Source of the DNA: HKCCE3408 sp039183205
GTDB taxonomy: Bacteria; Pseudomonadota; Alphaproteobacteria; Rhodobacterales; Rhodobacteraceae
DNA: 64,000 nucleotides
NCBI GenBank assembly: GCA_039183205.1
Contig: JBCDBR010000012.1
Coordinates: forward strand, 34,414 to 98,413
Direction: 5' to 3'
Below the pieces are notes generated by a model. That model worked only from the letters and a program-made list of their open reading frames with translations, had not been told where the DNA came from and made no database searches. Position numbers and translations under genes: made by a program. Of the stretch, positions 17,615-26,275 are shown piece by piece. Numbering within the stretch: the first letter of the stretch is position 1; each line of letters opens with the position of its first letter.

Positions 17615-17939
17615 GGGCAGAGGTCCTTGTCTAGATGTTTCGCCAGAGAGATCGCAGGGTCCCTTAAGAAATTCATGACGGTGCCCGTACTGTGGCGCGC
17701 GCCGCACCCACTTTCCGCGCTCTGACCGTCAAATCAGGGCTCTTGGTGAGGCGAGAAAGCCATGAATTCAACGGACCGCCGACCGGGCTGCACACAATCT
17801 CGGGGTTTGTGAAAAGCTTTTGTGAAGATGGCGGACAAGCGCCTCGGGGCACGCGCATCCGTTACATTTGGCCGATCAGGTGGCCTATGTCGAAGGGTGA
17901 GCGTTCGTCTGCCCGATCCACAACACAGAGCCTATCGCA
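17615..17939. promoter_or_regulatory. Divergent intergenic region between isomerase and ABC operon
   Basis: 325 bases between two divergent genes that must contain both promoters. No protein-coding frame here is convincing. I see no clear PHO-box repeat or regulator palindrome. The upstream gene keeps a weak AAGGA on its own side, and the permease ATG at 17940 has no obvious ribosome binding site. Confidence 0.4.
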
Positions 17940-18869
17940 ATGGTTGCCTATGTGGCGCGCGCAGTCTTTCGCATGGTGGTGACGATGTTTGTCATCGTGA
18001 CGCTTGTGTTCTTCGCCACGCGTCTTTCCGGCTCTCCGCTCGACAGTTTTTTGGGCGATGGGCTGACGGCCGAAGATCGCGAACTCCTAATGGTCTATTT
18101 CCAGCTCGACGGGACGATCTGGCAGCAATATGTGGCCTATCTACGCGGTGTGCTTGAGGGCAATTTTGGCATGTCCTTCCTGGAACGCCGCCCTGTGTCA
18201 GAGATCGTGGCGGACCGGATCGGACCATCAGCGCAGCTTCTGGCTTCGTCTTTGCTGCTGACGCTTTCGCTGGCGATCCCGCTTGGCATCATTGCCGCGA
18301 TTTTTCGGACCTCATGGATCGGCAGCGCGGTCATGGTTCTCGCCTTCATCGGTTACGCGGTGCCAAGCTTTGTGCTTGCCATCGCGATGATCCTGCTCTT
18401 CGCCGACGCGCTCAATTGGCTTCCGGTAGTGGGCAACGGCACGTTTTGGCACTTCGTCATGCCGACGATTGCGATGTCGGGCGTCTTGATTGCGGCGCTT
18501 ACGCGGTTCACCCGCAACGCGATGCTGGATGTCTTGGGCCAAGATTTCATGCGCACCGCGCGTGCCAAAGGCCTACCAGAGACAGTCGTCATCCTGCGCC
18601 ACGGGCTGCAAAATGCCTCGGTGACGATCATCACAGTCGTCGGGCTGCAAATCGCAGGCCTTGCAGCGGCCGGGTCTGTCGTGGTGGAGGCGATTTTCAT
18701 CTGGCCGGGGATCGGAGACTTGTTGGTTTGCGCGGCGCTGATGCGCGACTATCCGGTGCTGCAATTCGCCGTCATCGTGGTGAGTTTCGCGGTGATCTTG
18801 GTCAACACGCTGGCCGACATCGCTTACGCGATTGCCGATCCGCGTATTCGCGTGGCGGGCGCGGGATGA
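17940..18869 (+). CDS. ABC transporter permease, DppB/OppB type
   Basis: The 309-residue inner-membrane protein has the N-terminal helix followed by five more transmembrane segments of the binding-protein-dependent transport domain. The peptide/nickel permease pattern is visible: 'VFFATRLSGSPLDSFLG', 'GNFGMSFLERRPVSEIVADR', the EAA loop 'DFMRTARAKGLPETVVILRHGLQN' split by its usual Gly, and 'LVVCAALMRDYPVLQ'-like C-terminus. Its stop overlaps the next permease ATG (ATGA at 18866). It should pair with the DppC-like protein and the fused ATPase at 22246. Confidence 0.9.
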   Translation: MVAYVARAVFRMVVTMFVIVTLVFFATRLSGSPLDSFLGDGLTAEDRELLMVYFQLDGTIWQQYVAYLRGVLEGNFGMSFLERRPVSEIVADRIGPSAQLLASSLLLTLSLAIPLGIIAAIFRTSWIGSAVMVLAFIGYAVPSFVLAIAMILLFADALNWLPVVGNGTFWHFVMPTIAMSGVLIAALTRFTRNAMLDVLGQDFMRTARAKGLPETVVILRHGLQNASVTIITVVGLQIAGLAAAGSVVVEAIFIWPGIGDLLVCAALMRDYPVLQFAVIVVSFAVILVNTLADIAYAIADPRIRVAGAG

Positions 18870-19796
18870 GCGATCTTTCTGTCCATCCAGCGCGTGCCGC
18901 CTTGGGCCTGTTTCAGGAGGCCAATCTGATCCAGAAGGTCGCCATGGTGATGGCGGCTCTCTTAGCCGCGATGGCGCTGTTCGCGCCGCTCATTGCGCCT
19001 TTCGATCCCACCGATCAAAGCCTCATCGCCCGGCTGCGCCCGCCCCTTGGGTTTGAGCGATACCGCGAGGGGCATGTGCTTGGCACCGATGAGCTTGGCC
19101 GCGATGTGCTGAGCCGGTCGCTTTATGGCTTGCGGTTGACCCTGTCGCTGGCGCTTTTGGGGGCCTGCATCGGCATGTTGATCGGGGCCACCCTGGGGCT
19201 GATCGCAGGGCTCCGCCGCGGTTGGACCGAGAATGTGATCATGGGCGCAGTGGATGCGCAGATCGCGATCCCCTTCACGCTTATCGCTCTTTTGGTCCTG
19301 GCGCTTGCGGGGTCTTCGATTGGCGTGATGATCGCCATCCTCGGCGTCGCCTATTGGGAGCAATATGCCCGCATTCTACGCGGTGAAGTTGCGCAAATTC
19401 ACAGCCATGCCCTTCATCGAGGCCGCCTATGCTGCTGGCGCGCCGCGGGGCTACATCGCGCGGCGTCATATCCTGCCCAATATCGTCTCACCTCTGGTGG
19501 TGCAGTTCACGCTTTCGGTCTCAAACATCATGATCTTGGAGTCGACGCTCAGCTTTCTGGGCCTCGGCGTGCAGCCGCCCACGGCGACACTCGGATCAAT
19601 GGTTGGATATGGGCGCGATTACATGGCGATTGCGCCGTGGACCGTGATCGCGCCCGCGATGATGATCGTCCTTCTCACCTTCACCATTCAAATCCTGGGC
19701 GACTGGCTGCGCGATCGCGTCGATGTTCGCCTGCGCGAAAGAAAACCCCAGAAGGCCAAAAAGGCCCGCCACAACCACCCCAACCCAAGGGAATGA
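18866..19796 (+). pseudogene. ABC transporter permease, DppC/OppC type, with +1 frameshift
   Basis: The first part, 'MSDLSVHPARAALGLF' to 'QYARILRGEVAQIH', reads in one frame and carries the DppC N-terminal region ('HVLGTDELGRDVLSR'). The second part, 'AMPFIEAAYAAGAPRGYI' to the stop at 19796, reads in the next frame and carries the EAA loop ('RRHILPN') and last helices. Removing one base, for example the A at 19403, restores a continuous protein of about 309 residues. No other damage is seen, so this is either a very recent mutation or a base-call error. If real, the transporter loses its second permease. Confidence 0.85.
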
Positions 19797-19798
19797 CC

Positions 19799-21352
19799 AT
19801 GCGGAAACTTCTGCTTACCTCAACCTTGATCGGTCTGGCCGCTGCGGCCGGCGCTCGGGAAATCACCGTTGGTGCCGCCAACGTGTCATCTTATCTCGAT
19901 CCGGGCCGCGACCACTCCAATGTGGGCTCGCAGTTCTACTACAACGCTTTCAACACACTGATCGCGCGTGACTATTCCACGACCGATCTGGTGTGGGAGC
20001 CCGCGTTGGCGACCTCCTGGGACATCATCGATCCCCTGACCATGGAGCTGCAGCTTCGTGAAGGCGTGGTGTTCCACAATGGCGAAGCGATGACGGCGTC
20101 GGATGTCGTCTTCTCCCTCAACCGCATGTATCAGGCGACCTTTCCGCCCTATCAGGTGCGGTCGCGCGACCGTCTAGGCAATTTCAGCCATGCCGAGATG
20201 GTAGATGATTACACGGTTCGCGTCGTCGTTGAGCGTGAAGAGCCGCTTTGGGAAACGCTGGTGTCACTGCAGCAGGTCATGATCATCCCCGAAGAGTACA
20301 CCATGGCGCTTTCGGGAGACACCAATGTGGCCGAAGACGGCGATTTCGAAGCCTTCAGCCTCGCACCTGTCGGCACCGGTCCCTACGGCATCGCGGAATT
20401 TAACCCCGGTGAGACGATCGTTTACGAGCGTTTCGTTGATTTCTGGGGCGAAGCGGCACCTCTGGAACGCGCCACCGTGATCCGCATGCCGGAAACTGCC
20501 AGCCGCATCACCGCGCTGCGGACCGGTGAGGCCGATATCGTGACCAATATCGCGCCCGACCAATTGGCTCAGATCGAAGCCGATCCGGACCTTTACACCG
20601 TGGGCGCCGCGACGGCGCTGTTTCACGTCATGATCATGAACGTGAACCACCCGGTTCTGGAAGACCCGCGCATCCGTCAGGCCATGAGCCTCTCCATTGA
20701 CCGCGACCTTTTGAACGAAGCGCTATGGCTGGGTCAGGCCATCGTGCCCTTGACCCACACCATGGCTGAGATGGGAGATCTGCACATGCCGGAACTGCCC
20801 ACCTTCCGTTACGATCCGGAAGAGGCGCGCCGGTTGCTGGCTGCATCGGATTACGACGGCAGCGAGATCGTATTTGATGCGTTCCCCGTCTATTACACGA
20901 ACGGCGTTTTGGCTGCTCAGGCGATCATAGAGATGTGGGAAGAGGTCGGCCTCAACGGGCGCGTCGACGTGCGCGAGGACTGGACCGGCAACAATGCCGA
21001 CATGATGAGCCGGTCCTGGTCGAACCCGATGTATTTCGCCGACCCCTTCGGGTCCTTCGGTGTGATGTGGGCGCCCGGTGGTCCCTCCGAATCCGTTGGC
21101 CGCTTCAACACCGATGAGGAATACGCCGAGATGTGGGAGCGTTTCCGCTTCTCCACCGACCTTGAGGCCCGCCGTGAAGCCTATGCAGAGCTGATGGACC
21201 GGATCGAACAGGACCCGCCGGTCCTGCCGCTTTACCAGCCTTATGAAAGCTGGGCGATCCGCACGGACGTGACGTGGGCACTGCAGCCGGGCCACATCCC
21301 TTACGTGCTCGAATTCCGTGCAGGCAACATCGAAGTTGCCTCGGGCAGCTAA
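19799..21352 (+). CDS. ABC transporter substrate-binding protein, SBP_bac_5 (peptide/nickel) family
   Basis: The 517-residue periplasmic protein starts with a signal peptide (MRKLLLTSTLIGLAAAAGA, cleavage before REITV). Family-5 landmarks: 'LATSWDIIDPLTMELQLREGVVFHNGEAMTASDV' in part, 'GTGPYGIAEFNPGE', 'ALRTGEADIV', 'DPRIRQAMSLSIDRDLL' and 'DPEEARRLL'. AAGGGA at 19787-19792 favours ATG 19799 over ATG 19793, which overlaps the permease stop. The ligand may be a peptide, a metal chelate or an organophosphate; context with phosphoesterases suggests the last, by inference only. Confidence 0.9.
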   Translation: MRKLLLTSTLIGLAAAAGAREITVGAANVSSYLDPGRDHSNVGSQFYYNAFNTLIARDYSTTDLVWEPALATSWDIIDPLTMELQLREGVVFHNGEAMTASDVVFSLNRMYQATFPPYQVRSRDRLGNFSHAEMVDDYTVRVVVEREEPLWETLVSLQQVMIIPEEYTMALSGDTNVAEDGDFEAFSLAPVGTGPYGIAEFNPGETIVYERFVDFWGEAAPLERATVIRMPETASRITALRTGEADIVTNIAPDQLAQIEADPDLYTVGAATALFHVMIMNVNHPVLEDPRIRQAMSLSIDRDLLNEALWLGQAIVPLTHTMAEMGDLHMPELPTFRYDPEEARRLLAASDYDGSEIVFDAFPVYYTNGVLAAQAIIEMWEEVGLNGRVDVREDWTGNNADMMSRSWSNPMYFADPFGSFGVMWAPGGPSESVGRFNTDEEYAEMWERFRFSTDLEARREAYAELMDRIEQDPPVLPLYQPYESWAIRTDVTWALQPGHIPYVLEFRAGNIEVASGS

Positions 21353-21360
21353 GGCCTTTG

Positions 21361-21395
21361 GGCGTGCGGGGGCCTCATCCTCCGCACGCCTTTTT
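21361..21395 (+). terminator. Rho-independent terminator or attenuator after the binding-protein gene
   Basis: A perfect 9-base-pair stem, GGCGTGCGG (21361-21369) with CCGCACGCC (21382-21390), is followed by TTTTT. It lies between the binding-protein stop and the phosphoesterase start. In this position it would reduce expression of the downstream genes relative to the abundant binding protein. Confidence 0.8.
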
Positions 21396-21409
21396 CCAAG
21401 GACGACGAC

Positions 21410-22249
21410 ATGCGGATCGCCATTATGACTGATATCCACCACGGGCCCCGCTCGCATACCAAGCGCGGGGATACGGCGCGCGATCTCCTGCAGCAGTCCG
21501 CACGCTTTGTCGTGGCTGAGAAGCCAGATTTAGTGCTCGACCTCGGCGACCGGATCTCGGACGTGGATCACGAGACAGATTTGCGCCTCGAGCGCGAGGT
21601 GGCCGATGCGCTTTCGGTGATTGGCGTGCCGATCTACCATGTCTGCGGGAACCATGACCGCGACCATCTGAGCGTCGCCGAGAATGCTGAAATCCTCGGG
21701 CAAAGCTTAGAAAGCCAGTTGGTCGATCTGGGCGATTGGACGCTTGCGCTTTGGGGGGCAGAGGCAAAAATCCACCGCGGCGCGGATCGGCGCGGGTTTG
21801 ATCTGCCCGAAAGTGATCTTCTGTGGCTCGCCCATACCGCCGCGGCCGCCGAAAAACCGCTGCTGGTGGCCAGCCATGTGCCTATTTCCGGGCATTCCCA
21901 AATCGGGAACTACTATTTCGAAAACACGCCCGAAGCCTCGCGTTACCCGCAATCAGAGCGCGCGCGTGCGGGCTTGGCGAAAGCGCCCGTACCCGTTCTT
22001 GCGATTGCCGGGCATGTGCATTGGAACACCGTGACGATCGTCGATGGCATCCCCCATCTAACCCAGCAGAGCCTGACCGAAAGCTTCACCACGCAAGGCG
22101 CGCCTGCTGAAGCTTGGGGCCTTCTGGAGCTTGGGCAGACCTGCCATTGGCAGGTCTTTGGCGGTGATCCGTGTGAGCTGCGGGTGACACCGCAGGCCCG
22201 GCGCTGGACCGTGCCGCATCCGCCCTTTCAACTGAGATCTGAGACATGA
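21410..22249 (+). CDS. Calcineurin-type metallophosphoesterase
   Basis: The 279-residue protein has the full metallophosphatase ligand set: D8-x-H10 in 'MTDIHHG', 'LDLGDR' (D46 region), 'CGNHDRDH' (80-85), 'ASHVPISGH' and 'AGHVHW'. There is no signal peptide, so it acts in the cytosol. It is embedded between the binding-protein and ATPase genes of one ABC transporter and overlaps the ATPase gene by ATGA, so it probably acts on the imported compound. Likely substrates are phosphomono- or diesters. AAGGA precedes ATG 21410. Confidence 0.88.
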   Translation: MRIAIMTDIHHGPRSHTKRGDTARDLLQQSARFVVAEKPDLVLDLGDRISDVDHETDLRLEREVADALSVIGVPIYHVCGNHDRDHLSVAENAEILGQSLESQLVDLGDWTLALWGAEAKIHRGADRRGFDLPESDLLWLAHTAAAAEKPLLVASHVPISGHSQIGNYYFENTPEASRYPQSERARAGLAKAPVPVLAIAGHVHWNTVTIVDGIPHLTQQSLTESFTTQGAPAEAWGLLELGQTCHWQVFGGDPCELRVTPQARRWTVPHPPFQLRSET

Positions 22250-23901
22250 GCCCAGCCCTCTCCGTCCGCGATCTAGGCATGGCCTTTGGCTCTCACCAAG
22301 CGGTCAAGCGCATTAGCTTTGACATCGCACCGGGCGAAACACTTGCGTTGGTGGGTGAAAGCGGATCAGGCAAATCCGCCACGGCCTTGGCCATCATGCG
22401 CCTTATCGAGCGCGAAGGCGGGCGGATCACCGGCGGGTCGGTGCATTTGGGCAGCGCGGCCCCGGTCGAGGTCATCGGTCTCGACCAACTGGCGCTGCAG
22501 AGCATTCGCGGCAACCGCATCTCGATGGTGTTTCAGGAGCCGATGACCTCGCTCAACCCAGTGATGCGGATCGGGCGGCAGATCACCGAAGTCCTGACCC
22601 GGCACCAAAAGCAGAAGCCCGCAGAGGCGCGCGCCGCCGCAGAGGCCGCACTTGCGCGGGTGCGCATCCCAGACCCAGCACGCCGCCTACGGCAATATCC
22701 CCATGAGCTATCCGGTGGTCTCAGGCAGCGCTTGATGATCGCAATGGCGCTGGCGTGCAAACCCGATGTTCTGATCGCGGATGAACCCTCAACTGCGCTG
22801 GATGTGACCACCCAGGCCGAGATCCTGCACCTTATACGCGCACTGCAAGCAGAATTGGGCATGGCAGTGCTGTTCATCACCCATGACATGGGCGTGGTGG
22901 CCGAAATGGCCGACCGTGTGCTGGTACTGCGCCATGGCGAGATGGTGGAAGAGGCCGGGACCGACGCGCTTTTTGCCGCGCCCAAAGCGGCCTATTCGCG
23001 CGAGTTGATGGCCGCCACGCCCAAGCTTGGCGCCGGCGGGCCACAGCGTCACCCCTCGGCCAAGCCGCTTTTGGAGGTGGAATGCCTTGTCACGAGTTTC
23101 CGTAGTGCGGGGGGCATGTTCGAAAAACGCGATGAGATCGAGGTCGTGAAGGGCGTGTCGCTGACACTTGACGCGGGCGAAACGCTCGGGCTGGTGGGCG
23201 AGTCCGGTTGCGGAAAATCAAAGCTCGCGCGGTCGATCCTGCGCCTGGTTGAACCGAAATCCGGCAAAGTCCTGTTGGATGGTGAAGACGTTCTTGGGCT
23301 GAACCGGGAAGGGCTGCGTCGCTTCCGGGAGGACGCCCAGATCGTCTTTCAAGACCCGTTCGCCAGCCTCAACCCGCGCATGCCGATCTACCACGCCGCG
23401 ACCGAGCCCGCCTTTCTCCATGGCCGTGTAGCGGAGGCTGACCGCCGCGACATGGCAGTAGAGCTTTTGGGCCGTGTTGGGCTGGAGCCTGATGCCGCTG
23501 ACCGCTATCCGCATCAATTCTCTGGTGGACAGCGGCAACGCATCTGCATTGCCCGCGCCCTGTCGGTGGGCCCGCGTATGATCGTGGCCGACGAGGCCGT
23601 TGCCGCCCTCGACGTGTCCATCGCGCGCAAGGTCACCGATCTTTTGCGCGAGATCCAAGCGCGCGAAAATATCGCGCTTTTGTTCATCTCGCATGACATC
23701 GCCACGGTCGAGCTCATGAGCCACCGGATTGCCGTGATGCAAGCCGGAGAGATCGTTGAGATGGGACACACCGATGACGTCATTGGCGCTCCAAAACACC
23801 CCTACACCGCCAAGCTGATTGCCGCCGTGCCCTCTCCGGTGCCGCTTCGCGCCCGCACCCATCCCATCACGCCAGCGCCAAAACTGGCCGAACATGCTTA
23901 G
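22246..23901 (+). CDS. Fused dual-ATPase subunit of peptide-type ABC transporter (DppD-DppF fusion)
   Basis: The 551-residue protein contains two complete nucleotide-binding domains. Domain 1 (about 1-260): Walker A 'GESGSGKS' at 37-44, signature 'LSGGLRQR', Walker B 'VLIADEPST'. Domain 2 (about 275-540): Walker A 'GESGCGKS', signature 'FSGGQRQR', Walker B 'MIVADEAVAALD'. The usual E after the Walker B Asp is present in both. Such fusions serve DppBC-type permeases, here those at 17940 and 18866. It is translationally coupled to the metallophosphoesterase (ATGA at 22246). Confidence 0.92.
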   Translation: MSPALSVRDLGMAFGSHQAVKRISFDIAPGETLALVGESGSGKSATALAIMRLIEREGGRITGGSVHLGSAAPVEVIGLDQLALQSIRGNRISMVFQEPMTSLNPVMRIGRQITEVLTRHQKQKPAEARAAAEAALARVRIPDPARRLRQYPHELSGGLRQRLMIAMALACKPDVLIADEPSTALDVTTQAEILHLIRALQAELGMAVLFITHDMGVVAEMADRVLVLRHGEMVEEAGTDALFAAPKAAYSRELMAATPKLGAGGPQRHPSAKPLLEVECLVTSFRSAGGMFEKRDEIEVVKGVSLTLDAGETLGLVGESGCGKSKLARSILRLVEPKSGKVLLDGEDVLGLNREGLRRFREDAQIVFQDPFASLNPRMPIYHAATEPAFLHGRVAEADRRDMAVELLGRVGLEPDAADRYPHQFSGGQRQRICIARALSVGPRMIVADEAVAALDVSIARKVTDLLREIQARENIALLFISHDIATVELMSHRIAVMQAGEIVEMGHTDDVIGAPKHPYTAKLIAAVPSPVPLRARTHPITPAPKLAEHA

Positions 23902-23913
23902 GAAAGACGAGAC

Positions 23914-24711
23914 ATGCTGAAATTTGTGGTTTTGAGTGATCTGCATCTGGTGGAAGAGGGTGAAACCTCGCATGGGCTCGACACCTATCGGCGCCTTGAG
24001 CAAGGGATCGAGGCGATCAATGCGCGCTATAGCGATGCGGATTTCTGTGTGCTCGCCGGCGATCTGGCCGATCTGGGATATAAGGGCGCCACCAAACCTT
24101 ATGACCGGTTAAATGAGCTGGTCTCTAAGCTCACCATCCCCTGCCATATCACCATCGGGAATCACGATAAGCGCGCCGCGTTTGTGGCCGCCTTCGGCGA
24201 GAAAACCCGAGCCGAGACCGGCTATATCGACAAGGTGATCGACGCCAAAGGCTACCGCGTGATTTTGCTCGACTCTGTTCTGGCTGACGACGTGAAGGAG
24301 TATCACCACGGCGGTGCGTTTGCTGACACGCAACTTGACTGGCTTTTTGCCCGGCTCAGTGAGCATTCTGGGCCGGTTGTCGTTGTGCTCCACCATCACG
24401 CCAACCCACTCATGACGTCGGTCGACAGCATCAAGCTGGAAAATGGAGAGGCATTTGCAAAGGTCCTGAAGACCCATGGCGATGTGCGCCAAGTCATTGC
24501 GGGCCATGTGCACTACACCTCGACCGCGTTGTGGCACGGCATTCCATTCACAACGCTTTCTGGCAGCCATTACAACGTGACGGTGCCGCTAGATGACACC
24601 AAACCAGAGCGGCTTTAGGGGGCGGCGCAAATGGCCGTCATCCTCGGGACCGAGGCCCAGACGCTTGTCCATTTTGACAATTACCCAGATGGGAACCTGC
24701 GCCTTGGTTGA
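23914..24711 (+). pseudogene. GpdQ/CpdA-like phosphodiesterase interrupted by an in-frame TAG
   Basis: The frame reads 234 codons to TAG at 24616-24618, then continues in the same frame for 30 more codons (AAQMAVILGTEAQTLVHFDN within it) to TGA at 24709. The added tail looks like the natural C-terminus of class III phosphodiesterases, and the full length of about 265 matches the family. Metal ligands are intact: 'SDLHL', 'AGDLAD', 'GNHDKR', 'LHHHA' and 'AGHVHYTS'. A CAG to TAG change would explain the break. The family hydrolyses glycerophosphodiesters or cyclic nucleotides. The short form may still fold, or the stop may be an error. Confidence 0.82.
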
Positions 24712-24751
24712 TGAATTCAAAATGAATTTGCTGGGGCCCTGAGGGCCTGAG

Positions 24752-24784
24752 CCGTCACAGAGCCGTCGCAAAACCTTCGCAAAT
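24752..24784 (+). promoter_or_regulatory. Candidate PHO box (PhoB binding site) upstream of ugpB
   Basis: Three 7-base units at exact 11-base spacing: CCGTCAC (24752), CCGTCGC (24763) and CCTTCGC (24774), separated by the 4-base A-rich spacers AGAG, AAAA and AAAT. This is the PHO-box layout (CTGTCAT-N4 repeated) seen at PhoB-controlled promoters, and ugp operons are classic Pho-regulon members. A well-placed -10 box is not certain; an AT-rich TAAAATAT at 24840 is further downstream than usual. Confidence 0.6.
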
Positions 24785-24846
24785 CCTCAGGATCAGCTTA
24801 GTGCAAGTGTTACGTTTCAATGGTTCCATTTTTGCCATGTAAAATA

Positions 24847-24863
24847 TAGCCGTACCACGGCTA
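24847..24863 (+). repeat. Perfect hairpin abutting the ugpB ribosome binding site
   Basis: TAGCCGT (24847-24853) and ACGGCTA (24857-24863) form a 7-base-pair inverted repeat with a 3-base loop. Its right arm runs into AAAGGAG, the ugpB ribosome binding site. In RNA it could modulate translation start; as DNA it could be an operator. No experimental basis is implied. Confidence 0.45.
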
Positions 24864-24876
24864 AAGGAGAAAGACT

Positions 24877-26211
24877 ATGACTCGATCCTTCATTGGCTCG
24901 ACAGCAGTTTTGCTGTGCCTAACGACCGGCGCTGTTGCGCAAGATAACACTCAATTCGAATATTGGTATGGGCTTTCCGGCCAGCTGGGCGACGCAATTG
25001 TCGCCACCTGCGACCGGTTCAACGAGCTTCAAACCGAGTATGAGATCATCTGCGTTGGCCAGGACGGCTATGCCAATGCTGTGCAGAATTCGATCGCAGC
25101 CTTCCGCGCCGACCAGCACCCGGTGCTGATCCAAGCCTATGATGCCGGCACCGCCGATCTGATGATGTCGGGCGAGTTCTACCCCGTGCACCAGATGATG
25201 GAAGATTTTGGCATTGAGATCGACTGGGACGACTATTTTCCCGGCATCGCAAACTACTACGCCGCTTCGACAGGCGAGCTTTTCTCGATGCCCTTCAATT
25301 CTTCGACCCCGGTTCTCTACTACAACGAGGACATGTATGCGGCAGCTGGCATCGAAGAGCCGCCCGCAACTTGGGAGCAATTCTTCGCGAATCTGCAGAC
25401 CCTGAAGGACGCAGGCGTCGAATGTCCCTGGGCCTTCTATCCGTCCAGCTGGATCCATCTAGAGCAGATGTCGATGGCCCATAACGAGCCGATCGCCACC
25501 AACGGCAACGGCTACGACGGATTGGACGCGGAACTGGTGTTCAACACCACGATCCATGTTCGCCATATGGAAGACATCGTCGAAGCCCTGAACGGGGAGC
25601 TTGCCTATATCCGCACCAACCAGTCGGGCATCAACGCGCGCGACAGCTTCGCCAGCGGCGAATGTGCCAATTACTTCGGCTCCATCGCGTCGCACCAGAC
25701 CGTGACCAACGTCGTTGCCGATAGCGGGCTGAATTGGGACGTGGAGATGCTGCCCATCTACGAGGGCTTTGAGCGCACGAACACCGTTGTGGGCGGAGCG
25801 TCCCTTTGGGCACTGTCGAACAAGACCGAGGAAGAGTATCGCGGGGCTGCCGCTTATATGCAGTTCCTCGCCACGCCCGAAAGCGAAGAGTTCTGGTCCA
25901 CCGTCACGGGCTATATCCCAGTGACCCGCACCGGCTTTAACTTGATGGTTGAAAACGGTTTTTACGACGAAGCGCCCTATGCTGGTCGTGAAGTCGCAAT
26001 GGAATCGCTGACCTATACCGAGCCGACTGAGAACACCCGCGGCATCCGCTTGGGTGGCTTCATCCAAATCCGGTCGGAATGGGTGTCTGAGGTTGAGGCC
26101 GCACTTGCCGGCAATCAGACCATGCAAGAGGCGCTTGATACCGCGGTGGAGCGTGGCAACACGATCCTCCGCCGCTTTGAGCGCACCTATCGCGGCCAAG
26201 AACTGCCCTAA
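24877..26211 (+). CDS. ugpB: sn-Glycerol-3-phosphate ABC transporter, substrate-binding protein UgpB
   Basis: The 444-residue periplasmic protein has a signal peptide (1-21, ending 'GAVAQ') and follows UgpB closely: 'FEYWYGLSGQLGDAI', 'FNELQTEYEI', 'LIQAYDAGTADLMMSG', 'SMPFNSSTPVLYYNED' and 'PTENTRGIRLGGF'. UgpB binds glycerol-3-phosphate and glycerophosphodiesters such as glycerophosphocholine. It opens a complete ugpBAEC set and lies behind a PHO-box candidate, which fits phosphate-starvation control. Confidence 0.92.
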   Translation: MTRSFIGSTAVLLCLTTGAVAQDNTQFEYWYGLSGQLGDAIVATCDRFNELQTEYEIICVGQDGYANAVQNSIAAFRADQHPVLIQAYDAGTADLMMSGEFYPVHQMMEDFGIEIDWDDYFPGIANYYAASTGELFSMPFNSSTPVLYYNEDMYAAAGIEEPPATWEQFFANLQTLKDAGVECPWAFYPSSWIHLEQMSMAHNEPIATNGNGYDGLDAELVFNTTIHVRHMEDIVEALNGELAYIRTNQSGINARDSFASGECANYFGSIASHQTVTNVVADSGLNWDVEMLPIYEGFERTNTVVGGASLWALSNKTEEEYRGAAAYMQFLATPESEEFWSTVTGYIPVTRTGFNLMVENGFYDEAPYAGREVAMESLTYTEPTENTRGIRLGGFIQIRSEWVSEVEAALAGNQTMQEALDTAVERGNTILRRFERTYRGQELP

Positions 26212-26232
26212 GACCTGAGCCTACAACGATTG

Positions 26233-26256
26233 GCGCGGGCGGCTTTTCGCCCGCGC
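26233..26256 (+). repeat. Intercistronic hairpin between ugpB and ugpA
   Basis: GCGCGGGCG (26233-26241) pairs perfectly with CGCCCGCGC (26248-26256) around a 6-base loop. There is no T-tract, so it is more likely an mRNA-stabilising or partial attenuation structure that lets ugpB be expressed above the permease genes. Confidence 0.6.
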
Positions 26257-26275
26257 AAACCTTCGAGGACCTGAC

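Noticed and set aside
18314..21352. A 1012-codon open frame that runs from the first permease region through to the binding-protein stop
   Set aside because: It is an accident of the frameshift in the DppC-like gene. It reads the first permease out of frame, then in-frame permease N-terminus, then out-of-frame permease C-terminus, then the binding protein. It is not a fusion protein.
24616..24618. TAG as a recoded codon (for example pyrrolysine)
   Set aside because: TAG is used as a normal stop in trkA, hpaR and other genes here, no recoding element is visible, and the family does not need a special residue at that place.
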